Shown in pieces: positions 56,857 to 64,000 of a stretch of DNA of 64,000 nt; within the stretch, counting starts at the first letter, position 1; each line of letters starts with the position of its first letter. The stretch is taken from assembly GCA_003211555.1 (NCBI GenBank), contig QCSH01000002.1, positions 1 to 64,000 of the forward strand, in the 5' to 3' direction. The position numbers were made by a program, and so were the translations under genes. A model generated the notes under the pieces. The model had not been told where the DNA came from, searched no databases, and saw only the letters and a program-made list of their open reading frames with translations. The DNA comes from Pelagibacteraceae bacterium AG-470-G21 (GTDB lineage Bacteria; Pseudomonadota; Alphaproteobacteria; Pelagibacterales; Pelagibacteraceae).

Positions 56857-57776
56857 AAATTGTTTAATAAATATTTTTTAAATTCAAATTCTTTCTCAAT
56901 CTTTAATTCTATAGCTAGGTATTGGATATTTTTTTTATCTTTATTTGATAGTCGATTATAATCTTTTTCAGTTGTAAGAATTTTAAGTTTTTTATTTTTA
57001 GCTATATCTTTAATTTGTTTAATATCAGAATTTTTATATGTATAATGATCTGGATAAGTGATTGCTTTTTTTATCTTGAATTTATATTTTTTTAATGTCT
57101 TTTTGAATTCATCTGGATTACCTATGCCAGAAAATATTAAATAATCATTATTTAATTTGAATGCTTTAATATTTGTTGGAATATATTTCGCCTTAAAAAT
57201 TTTTAGATTAGGATTTATTTTACTAAGAAATTTTTTAAATTCTTCACTATTTTTTTCTCCATTTAAAAAAGCTACATCATAGTTTAAAATATTTGAAATT
57301 CGTTCTCGAAGTGGACCAGCAGGTAAAACTAAACCATTCCCTATTAGTTCTGAACTATTAAAACAGACAATCTTAATATCATAATTTATAGTTTTATCTT
57401 GTAAGCCGTCATCTAGTATTGCTAGTTGATATTTTTTTGTTTGTGCAATTTTCAATGCAATTTCTCTAAAACTTAAACAGATCAGTTTACCGTATTTATT
57501 TAAAACTTTTTGTTCATCAACTTGGTCTTTATACCTTTTTTTGATAAAAACGGTTTTAAATTTATTTTTTAGTATATTGTTTATCTTTATCGTGAGGGGT
57601 GTTTTTCCAGTACCACCTAAATAAATATTACCTACACAAATAGTTTTTATTTTAAAAGTTTTTTGTATATTAAATATTTTTAAAAAATTTAAAATTATTA
57701 TTACTAGACTAAATGGAATAAGTAGTAGTGCGATTAAATTTAAACTATCCCAGAAAATAGGTCTTTTTATTTTCAT
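56853..57776 (-). CDS. lpxK: Tetraacyldisaccharide 4'-kinase
   Basis: This is a 307-residue inner-membrane-associated kinase. An N-terminal membrane helix (about 12-32) precedes the Walker A GGTGKTPLTI and the LAILDDGLQDKTI motif, a strong LpxK signature. It phosphorylates the lipid A precursor at the 4' position. It overlaps waaA by 1 bp and lpxL by 4 bp, so translation is coupled. Confidence 0.95.
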   Translation of the reverse strand: MKIKRPIFWDSLNLIALLLIPFSLVIIILNFLKIFNIQKTFKIKTICVGNIYLGGTGKTPLTIKINNILKNKFKTVFIKKRYKDQVDEQKVLNKYGKLICLSFREIALKIAQTKKYQLAILDDGLQDKTINYDIKIVCFNSSELIGNGLVLPAGPLRERISNILNYDVAFLNGEKNSEEFKKFLSKINPNLKIFKAKYIPTNIKAFKLNNDYLIFSGIGNPDEFKKTLKKYKFKIKKAITYPDHYTYKNSDIKQIKDIAKNKKLKILTTEKDYNRLSNKDKKNIQYLAIELKIEKEFEFKKYLLNNL

Positions 57777-59005
57777 TACAAATAATTTTTAATCTCTTGA
57801 ATGTTACTTTTAAATATCTTTTTTCCTATATGATCAATTTTATTTATAATTTTACTAGATTTTTTATAATTAAATTTTTTTGAAAAAACATTTTTCATTT
57901 GATCTAAATTATTAACTTGCGATGAAATTTTTAAATTTTTTAATTCTTTATATATTTCTTTAAAATTTTCTACTTTTTTACCATGCATTATATAATTTCC
58001 CATTCTGACTGCTTCCAATGGATTTTGGCCACCATGGTTTACCATTGATCCACCTATAAATGTTAATTTTGAAAGTTCTAAAAATTTAGACATTTCTCCG
58101 TATGTGTCGACGATGTATATATCGCAATCTTTATTAGGTTTTTTTCCAGCAGATCTCTCTATAACTTTCAGATTTAGTGTTTTTAATTCGTCTATAATTT
58201 CTTTTGATCTATTTACGTGCCTTGGTATTAAAATTGTTAACAAATTTTTATACTTTTTCTTAAGATCTAAATGTAATTTGCCAATTATTCTCTCTTCATT
58301 GTAGTGCGTGCTAGCTGCACAAAATATTATTCTATCTTTTAAATTATTTTTTAAATTAGATTTTGATTTTGATTGACTACTTTTAAAATACTTTAAATTT
58401 CCAATATTTTTTATATTTTTAACACCTAATTTTTGCAGATAAAATTTGGTTTCGCCATTTTGTGGTAAAGCAATTGTTATTTTGCTAAAAATATTTTTTG
58501 CAAATTGTTTTGAAATTTGCCATCTTTTAAAACTTTTTTTCGTTATTCTTGCATTAATTAAAATAATTGGAATTTTTTTAGAGCTAATTTTTGTGTACAT
58601 ATTTGGCCAAATTTCAGAATCAACAAAAACTGCAACTTTTGGTTTCCATTTACTTAAAAAGTTACTACAAACAAAACCAACATCAAAAGGATAGTATACA
58701 TGGGTAGTTTTCTTAAATGATTTTTTTTTAATTATTGAGGCAGAACTAACTGTAGTAGATGTCAGTAAAATTTTTTTTATACTCTTGTCTTTTTCGAACT
58801 TCATTATTATTGGAAGAATACTCATTATTTCACCTACGCTGGAACCATGAAACCAAACTGTAGCATTAGATATATTTTTTTTATATAAAGAAAATTTTTC
58901 TTGAAATCTCTTTGGATCTTCTTTTCCATTTATAATTCTTATAAAAATTATTAAAGGCGATAGAATTAAGAATATAAATCCAAACAAATTGTACAGTAAA
59001 TACAT
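57776..59005 (-). CDS. waaA: Kdo transferase (3-deoxy-D-manno-octulosonic acid transferase)
   Basis: This is a 409-residue GT-B transferase with an N-terminal membrane anchor. ATVWFHGSSVGEIMSILPII, HVYYPFDVGF and FIGGSMVNHGGQNPLEAV are typical Kdo transferase motifs. It attaches Kdo to the lipid A precursor. Linked msbA and lpxK show this is a lipid A / LPS core operon with single-base overlaps. Whether one or two Kdo residues are added is unknown. Confidence 0.95.
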   Translation of the reverse strand: MYLLYNLFGFIFLILSPLIIFIRIINGKEDPKRFQEKFSLYKKNISNATVWFHGSSVGEIMSILPIIMKFEKDKSIKKILLTSTTVSSASIIKKKSFKKTTHVYYPFDVGFVCSNFLSKWKPKVAVFVDSEIWPNMYTKISSKKIPIILINARITKKSFKRWQISKQFAKNIFSKITIALPQNGETKFYLQKLGVKNIKNIGNLKYFKSSQSKSKSNLKNNLKDRIIFCAASTHYNEERIIGKLHLDLKKKYKNLLTILIPRHVNRSKEIIDELKTLNLKVIERSAGKKPNKDCDIYIVDTYGEMSKFLELSKLTFIGGSMVNHGGQNPLEAVRMGNYIMHGKKVENFKEIYKELKNLKISSQVNNLDQMKNVFSKKFNYKKSSKIINKIDHIGKKIFKSNIQEIKNYL

Positions 59006-60747
59006 TAATTATTTTTGATTTGTCTTTCGTATAAGTTTTTGTAAAGCGGACAGTCTTTTAGTAGTTCTTTATGTTTTCCGTATGCTTCTACTTTACCTTT
59101 GTCTATTACATAAATATTTTCAGAATTAAGTATTGTTGATAATCTATGAGCAATAACAACTGTAGTTTTATTTTTGGTTAATTCTTCAATTGCTTTTTGT
59201 ATTTTTTCCTCTGTCTCAGAGTCGAGAGATGAAGTTGCTTCATCTAAAAGAATTATTTTACTATCTTTTAATAATGCTCTCGCAATAGAGATTCTTTGTT
59301 TTTCCCCTCCTGATAATTTTACCCCATTTTCACCAATTAAAGTCTCAAATTTATTTTCTAATTTTTCGATAAAATCAGTGCTCATTGAAATTTTAGAGGC
59401 ATTAAATACTTCTTGGTCACTTGCCGATGGTTTTGCATACTTAATATTATTAAATACTGTATCGTCAAATAGTGTCGTATTTTGGTCAACAATTGAAATT
59501 TCTTTTCTTAATGAATTAAGTTTTAAATTTTTTATTCTTTGATTATCTATTACAATTTCACCAGAATTTACGTCATATACTCTTGGTATCAAATTTAAAA
59601 TTGTAGATTTACCAGAGCCACTATGGCCTACTAGAGCGGTCATTTTTTTCCCAGCTATATTAATATTTATATCTTTAAGAACAATATTTTTAACATTTGA
59701 TTTATATCTAAAATTAACATTTTTAAATCTAATAGATGCTTCATCTATTTTTAAAGTCTCACCATTTTCATTTATCGAAATCTCATTTTTTTGATCTATG
59801 ATAGGTAAAATCCTTTTTCCAGCTGACAAGCCTTGACCAATGGAAACGTTAACAGTTGCTAGAGATTTAACAGGTTGATAAGCAAGCATCATGGCTGCTA
59901 AAAATGAAAAAAAATTATTAATGCTCAATTGCTCATTCATTATTAATTTTCCAGAATAAAATATTAATATTGCAATCATTATACCCGTTACTATTTCCAT
60001 TATTGGTGAAGATCTAATAAATACTGTTGCAATTTTTATAGATTTCTCTTTTAGTTCATTTACAAATTTTTCAGATCTTTCATGTTCATAATTTTCTCTT
60101 TGAAAAATTTTAATAACTTTATGATTTTTAAATAAGTCTATTAAATACTTATTTAAATCGCCAGATTTCTCCTGAGCTTCTGTAACAACTTTTCCAATTC
60201 GTCTTCCAAGCTGTTTTGCAATGATTGAAGCTATTGGTATCATGATTATTGCAATTAAAGAGAGCCTCCAATTTTGAAAAAACATAACAAATAATAATCC
60301 GATTAATGTTAGACTGTCTTTAAATAAACTTAGAAAAGCATTCGTTAACATCCCTGTAATTTGATTAACATCAAAATTTAGATTAGATATATATTTACCT
60401 GAATGTTTATCTTCAATTGTTTCAGTATCTGATTTTATAAATGAGGAAAGCATATTAATTTGAATACTTTTTTTTACTTCTTCTGCAGTTTTAATCATTA
60501 AAACTTTTGCGAAGTATAAAGACACTCCTTTTGTAAAAAATGCTAAAATAATAAGAATAGGTATTATAAAAATTAAACTCTGGTCTTTTTCAATAAAAAT
60601 TTTCTCAATAGCTGGATCTAAGAGCCATGCAGTTGCCGAGGTGCTTCCAGCAACTAGAACAGAAAAAAATACTGCAAATATTATTTTATTCAAATGTCTT
60701 TTTGTATAATCTTTATATAAACGCTTAAGGATCTCTGTATTTGACAT
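59005..60747 (-). CDS. msbA: Lipid A export ABC transporter MsbA
   Basis: This is a 580-residue half-transporter. Six membrane helices (about 20-300) precede the ATPase domain (about 340-575) with Walker A GHSGSGKST, signature LSGGEKQR, Walker B ILLDEATSSLD and the H-loop IAHRLST. It flips lipid A-core across the inner membrane. The gene sits between ubiA and waaA with 1-bp overlaps at both ends, consistent with LPS assembly. Confidence 0.93.
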   Translation of the reverse strand: MSNTEILKRLYKDYTKRHLNKIIFAVFFSVLVAGSTSATAWLLDPAIEKIFIEKDQSLIFIIPILIILAFFTKGVSLYFAKVLMIKTAEEVKKSIQINMLSSFIKSDTETIEDKHSGKYISNLNFDVNQITGMLTNAFLSLFKDSLTLIGLLFVMFFQNWRLSLIAIIMIPIASIIAKQLGRRIGKVVTEAQEKSGDLNKYLIDLFKNHKVIKIFQRENYEHERSEKFVNELKEKSIKIATVFIRSSPIMEIVTGIMIAILIFYSGKLIMNEQLSINNFFSFLAAMMLAYQPVKSLATVNVSIGQGLSAGKRILPIIDQKNEISINENGETLKIDEASIRFKNVNFRYKSNVKNIVLKDININIAGKKMTALVGHSGSGKSTILNLIPRVYDVNSGEIVIDNQRIKNLKLNSLRKEISIVDQNTTLFDDTVFNNIKYAKPSASDQEVFNASKISMSTDFIEKLENKFETLIGENGVKLSGGEKQRISIARALLKDSKIILLDEATSSLDSETEEKIQKAIEELTKNKTTVVIAHRLSTILNSENIYVIDKGKVEAYGKHKELLKDCPLYKNLYERQIKNN

Positions 60748-61616
60748 TAAAAAATTTTCCCTATTAGTAAATTAAATAAAATTATTAGTCCTAAAAGATT
60801 ATTACTTTTAAATTTTTTCAGACAATCACCCCCAATATTTGTTCTTAATTTATATGTTTGGAAGTAGATTAAGTGCAAAATAGGAAATATTAATAATATA
60901 AAGTAAATGTAATTAAATTTCATAACGAACCCTAAAAAAAATAAAGACGAAAAAAAAATTAAATAACATAAACATATAAATTTTTTTGGATTGTTTTTAA
61001 ATTTTATCGATGTTGATTTAACTCCAATTATTTCATCATCATTAATATCCTGATATCCATATATTGTGTCGTAACCTAATGTCCAAAATATGGCTCCAAA
61101 ATAAAATATAATTGGTGTTATAGAGACTTCATTTTGAACAGATATCCAAGCCAAAACTAGTCCATAATTAAATGTTATACCCAAAAAAAGTTGTGGCCAG
61201 TAAGTAAACCTTTTCATTAGTGGATAAGTAAAAGCTAAAGGCATCGAAAAAAGAGCCATGTAAATAGTAAAAATATTGAAATTAATAAGAACTAAAAATG
61301 CAATGAAACAAAGAATAGAGGCATAGATTGATGCATTTAAAACAGAAATCTTTCCTGATGCTATAGGTCTGTTCTTTGTTCTATCTACTAACTTATCAAT
61401 ATTTCTATCGGCTATATCGTTTACAATACATCCTGCAGATCTCATCAAAACAGACCCTGAAAAAAACAAAAAAGCATAAAAAAAATAATTTCTCAAGGAT
61501 AAAGAAAAATCATATGCAATGGTTAAACCCCAGATACATGGCCAGAAGAGAAGCATGTAACCTATCGGTTTATTCAGTCTAGTTAATTCAATAAATATTT
61601 TAAGATTTTGAGACAT
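60747..61616 (-). CDS. ubiA: 4-hydroxybenzoate polyprenyltransferase
   Basis: This is a 289-residue integral membrane prenyltransferase. The two Mg/diphosphate-binding Asp motifs are NDIADRNIDKLVDRTKNRPIA and YDTIYGYQDINDDE. It attaches the polyprenyl chain to 4-hydroxybenzoate in ubiquinone synthesis. It overlaps msbA by 1 bp and is first in the LPS block. Its role in quinone metabolism is independent of LPS, so the link is presumably only transcriptional. It is divergent from the DUF2721 gene. Confidence 0.95.
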   Translation of the reverse strand: MSQNLKIFIELTRLNKPIGYMLLFWPCIWGLTIAYDFSLSLRNYFFYAFLFFSGSVLMRSAGCIVNDIADRNIDKLVDRTKNRPIASGKISVLNASIYASILCFIAFLVLINFNIFTIYMALFSMPLAFTYPLMKRFTYWPQLFLGITFNYGLVLAWISVQNEVSITPIIFYFGAIFWTLGYDTIYGYQDINDDEIIGVKSTSIKFKNNPKKFICLCYLIFFSSLFFLGFVMKFNYIYFILLIFPILHLIYFQTYKLRTNIGGDCLKKFKSNNLLGLIILFNLLIGKIF

Positions 61617-61665
61617 AATTTACTTGTAAATAACAAAGCGTAGTTTCATAATCAAATTGATTCGC

Positions 61666-62073
61666 ATGAATATAGATTACACCGTCACAGCTTTAATGTT
61701 CCCGGCAATTCCACTAATTATGGCTGTATATAGTAATAGATTTCATACCCTAAGTGGTTTGATTAGAAAAATACATGATGAGTATGTTTTTGAGAAACAC
61801 ACACCTCCAGAGTGGAAACAACAACTTTTAAATTTAAATGGCAGAGTAAAAAATTTGAGAATTACAATACTTTTTGCAGCATTCGGTTTTTTATTTAATA
61901 TGCTTACAGTATTTGCTTTGTATTTGGAGACCTATTTTTTAGCAAGAATAATATTTGGTTCATGTTGTTTGTCGATGATGATATCAATAATATTTTTTAT
62001 TAGAGAAATACAAATTTCAACCAAAGCATTGAGACTTCATCTATCAGATATGGATGATCAATTTAAGGAATAA
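61666..62073 (+). CDS. DUF2721-like membrane protein
   Basis: This is a 135-residue protein with three membrane helices and a central amphipathic region (NRFHTLSGLIRKIHDEY...LNGRVKNLRITILFAAFGFLFNML). It fits DUF2721: small proteins with N-terminal helix, RxxxLxxxxR pattern and two further helices. I start at ATG 61666; a TTG at 61657 would add three residues. Function is unknown. The 3' end overlaps the quinone oxidoreductase gene by 11 bp. Confidence 0.75.
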   Translation: MNIDYTVTALMFPAIPLIMAVYSNRFHTLSGLIRKIHDEYVFEKHTPPEWKQQLLNLNGRVKNLRITILFAAFGFLFNMLTVFALYLETYFLARIIFGSCCLSMMISIIFFIREIQISTKALRLHLSDMDDQFKE

Positions 62074-63034
62074 TTACCGCTGGACCAGTTAATACTCTAT
62101 TTTCTAAATCAATATGTGCTTGTTTAGCTTCACTTAATTTATATTTTCTTGAAACTGCAACTTGAATTTTTCCAGATAGAACAGCATCAAAAACCATTTT
62201 TGCTGATTTTTCAAGTTCTTCCCTTGTAATAGTATAGTGCATTATAGAAGGCCTTGTAAAAAAAAGCCCTTTTGCATTGATATGTTTTTTTACATCAATA
62301 GTGTCAACGTATCCAGAAGCATTTCCGAAAGCTACCATCATTCCTCTAATCTTTAAACATTCTATTGACCCTTCAAAAGTTTTTGCACCTACGCCGTCAT
62401 AGACAACATCTATACCATTTTTTCCAACTATTTTTTCAACCGATTCTACAAAATTTTCTTCAGTATAATTTATTACATGATGACATCCATTTTTTTTTGC
62501 TATTTCAATTTTTTCTTTAGACCCAACTGTTCCAATTACTTCACAACCTAAAGCATTGGCCCATTGACATAAAATTTGGCCTACACCTCCTGCTGCTGCA
62601 TGAAATAATACTTTATCTCCTTTTCTTACTGCATAAGATCTGTGCAATAAATATTCTGATGTAATTCCCTTTAACAAAATACAAGAAGCAAGTTCATCTG
62701 AAATACCTTCTGGTACAGTAACCAATTTCTCTTCAGGTATTATTTGTTTTTCTGAGTATCCGCTTATAGGAGCTGATGCATGACTTACACGATCTCCAAT
62801 ATTAAAAAGAGTTACATCTGAGCCAATTTCTTCAACTATTCCAGAGGCTTCCAGCCCAATTCCACTTGGTAGTTCAATAGGATATAAACCTGTACGATGG
62901 TAAACATCTATATAATTAAGCCCAATTGATAAATTTTTAACAAGCACTTCTTTTGGCCCAGGTTTGCCAATTTCAATATCTTTAAACTCTAAAACTTCAG
63001 GCCCACCAAATTTTTCTATTCTTATTGCTTTCAT
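62063..63034 (-). CDS. qor: NADPH:quinone oxidoreductase (zeta-crystallin family)
   Basis: This is a 323-residue MDR-family oxidoreductase without a structural zinc site. LNYIDVYHRTGLYPIELPSGIGLEASGIVEEIG and the cofactor loop HAAAGGVGQILCQWANALG are typical of QOR. It performs NADPH-dependent reduction of quinones, protecting against redox cycling. It precedes the pirin gene in reverse order (2-bp gap, same strand), so both may be cotranscribed. Precise substrate is unknown. Confidence 0.9.
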   Translation of the reverse strand: MKAIRIEKFGGPEVLEFKDIEIGKPGPKEVLVKNLSIGLNYIDVYHRTGLYPIELPSGIGLEASGIVEEIGSDVTLFNIGDRVSHASAPISGYSEKQIIPEEKLVTVPEGISDELASCILLKGITSEYLLHRSYAVRKGDKVLFHAAAGGVGQILCQWANALGCEVIGTVGSKEKIEIAKKNGCHHVINYTEENFVESVEKIVGKNGIDVVYDGVGAKTFEGSIECLKIRGMMVAFGNASGYVDTIDVKKHINAKGLFFTRPSIMHYTITREELEKSAKMVFDAVLSGKIQVAVSRKYKLSEAKQAHIDLENRVLTGPAVIIP

Positions 63035-63036
63035 CT

Positions 63037-63873
63037 TTACTTAACAAAATTACCGTTGTGGTAATCATCAATTGCTTGAAGTATTTCTTCTTTAGTATTC
63101 ATTACAAAAGGACCACCTCTGGCAATCTGTTCTCCTATGGGTTTCCCGGATATTAGTAAAAATTTAGAGTTTGTTAAAGCTCTTACTTTTAAATCTTCGC
63201 CTTTAGACAATAAGATCAATGTTGAGTCCTTAACATTTTTATGCTGTTTGGTTCCGATTTCTATTTCACCTTCAATTAAATATATAAAAGTATTGTGTGT
63301 TGTAGGAATTTTATGATTAAAAATTTTATTTTCATTTAATTCTATATCAAAGTAAATTGGGTCTACATTATGTTTTTTAATTGGACCCTCTGAACTTTCA
63401 AACGTACCTGCAATAACTTTTATAAACTTATCCGAGTCTTTGTATGTGCTCATTTTATCTGAATCGATATAATGATACTCTGGTTTGCTCATCTTCTCGC
63501 TTGCTGGCATATTTATCCATAATTGGAAACCATGAAGTTTTCCATTATTCATAGCTGGCATTTCAGAGTGAATTATACCGCTACCAGTCTTCATCCATTG
63601 CACATCTCCAGCAGTCATTTTACCTTTGCCACCGGTGCTATCTTTATGTTCGAAACTACCTGCTAACATATATGTAACTGTTTCAATACCTCTGTGAGGG
63701 TGAGCAGGAAAACCCGCAACATAATCATCTTTATTTTCAGATCCAAATTCATCTAACATTAAAAAAGGATCATAATAATTTGGTTCTACACCAATACTTC
63801 TTTTTAATTTAACTCCTGCGCCATCTGATGCTGGTGTTGGATCTATAATTTTCTCTACTTCGATAATTTTCAT
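63037..63873 (-). CDS. Pirin family protein (bicupin)
   Basis: This is a 278-residue cupin protein of the pirin family. FPAHPHRGIETVTYMLAGSFEHKDS holds metal-binding His residues, followed by DVQWMKTGSGIIHSEMP and PYHY-like HGFQLWINMP. Bacterial pirins are iron-binding, some act as quercetinases. It is upstream of qor on the same strand, suggesting a shared redox role (inference). It ends the region before the cut HAD gene. Confidence 0.92.
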   Translation of the reverse strand: MKIIEVEKIIDPTPASDGAGVKLKRSIGVEPNYYDPFLMLDEFGSENKDDYVAGFPAHPHRGIETVTYMLAGSFEHKDSTGGKGKMTAGDVQWMKTGSGIIHSEMPAMNNGKLHGFQLWINMPASEKMSKPEYHYIDSDKMSTYKDSDKFIKVIAGTFESSEGPIKKHNVDPIYFDIELNENKIFNHKIPTTHNTFIYLIEGEIEIGTKQHKNVKDSTLILLSKGEDLKVRALTNSKFLLISGKPIGEQIARGGPFVMNTKEEILQAIDDYHNGNFVK

Positions 63874-63893
63874 AACTTTGATATAGTTTATAT

Positions 63894-64000
63894 CTAAATT
63901 AAATCAAGCAATTCTGATAATTTACTTATCTGATTGGTAGGTACAAAATCTAATTTATCAAAAATATTATTATTCCGATTCAGCCAAATAGAATTGTATC
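63894..64000 (-). CDS. Probable HAD-superfamily hydrolase, C-terminal fragment (cut by window)
   Basis: The minus strand frame is open from the window edge to a TAG at 63894-63896. It reads a tail of about 34 residues, YNSIWLNRNNNIFDKLDF..., then VPTNQISKLSELLDL. The sIWLNR segment and the final I-x-x-L-x-E-L pattern resemble the C-termini of YjjG-like HAD phosphatases. The catalytic part is beyond the window. Its stop is 20 bp upstream of the pirin ATG on the same strand. Confidence 0.45.
   Translation of the reverse strand, partial: YNSIWLNRNNNIFDKLDFVPTNQISKLSELLDLI

Overview
The window reads as a compact, very AT-rich alphaproteobacterial chromosome, most likely from the SAR11 clade (Pelagibacterales, 'Candidatus Pelagibacter'-like). 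The reasons are the A/T-dominated codon use (Lys, Asn and Ile rich proteins with long A runs), intergenic gaps usually under 100 bp, frequent 1-20 bp gene overlaps (TAATG couplings), and alphaproteobacterial marker genes: RegA, ChvI/ChvG, the F1-ATPase zeta subunit (DUF1476), AmgK/MurU, DUF2093, a RamB-type regulator next to isocitrate lyase, and an alphaproteobacterial sigma-32 promoter form. No rRNA, tRNA, CRISPR, IS element or prophage is visible. Taxonomy is inferred from content, not from a search.

Layout. 1-7.2 kb: a PLP decarboxylase (cut by the window edge), RegA redox regulator, BioY biotin transporter, DNA polymerase I and the ChvI/ChvG two-component pair. 7.2-13.1 kb: sahH-tsaE-amgK-murU (methyl cycle, t6A tRNA modification, MurNAc recycling), phosphoglycerate mutase, then VanZ-like / ATPase zeta / nuclease / lytic transglycosylase. 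13.1-20.7 kb: an RND pump with an unusually short adaptor, sulfur and methionine repair (sseA, msrA), an EamA transporter, AlkA, and tandem DUF1330 paralogs. 20.7-26 kb: a phosphoribosyltransferase facing a four-gene BMP/nucleoside ABC importer operon, probably one purine or nucleoside salvage module. 26-32.6 kb: lipoprotein, heat-regulated Hsp20, oligopeptidase B, J-protein, glycosyltransferase 9, DapA-family aldolase and cyclopropane fatty acid synthase. 32.6-37.4 kb: a lysine-rich coiled-coil protein, TPR protein, and the RamB-like regulator divergent from a 53-residue ORF and isocitrate lyase. 37.3-45.4 kb: DjlA-like protein, small membrane proteins, TldD/TldE, TypA. 45.4-52.8 kb: groESL, HAD phosphatase, ribF-ileS-lspA-DUF3035. 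52.8-64 kb: pgi, rsmD, purD, the lipid A / LPS export block (ubiA-msbA-waaA-lpxK-lpxL), a quinone oxidoreductase, pirin and a cut HAD gene.

The most notable non-coding signals are: (1) a sigma-32-like promoter plus a ROSE-like RNA thermometer in the hsp20 leader, with a matching sigma-32-like promoter before groES; (2) an array of TTTGTAAA half-sites between the RamB-like regulator and the aceA unit; (3) a 16-bp repeat of the BMP gene's 3' end immediately before that gene, which looks like the scar of a lost tandem copy; (4) clean intrinsic terminators after the phosphoribosyltransferase/BMP pair and after groEL. The most notable coding oddities are the adaptor without a helical hairpin, the ChvI-like regulator with an altered Lys-Pro loop, and the Lys-rich coiled-coil protein whose first 115 bases contain four A10-A12 runs. 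No wholly new multi-gene system is evident; most of the window is core metabolism.
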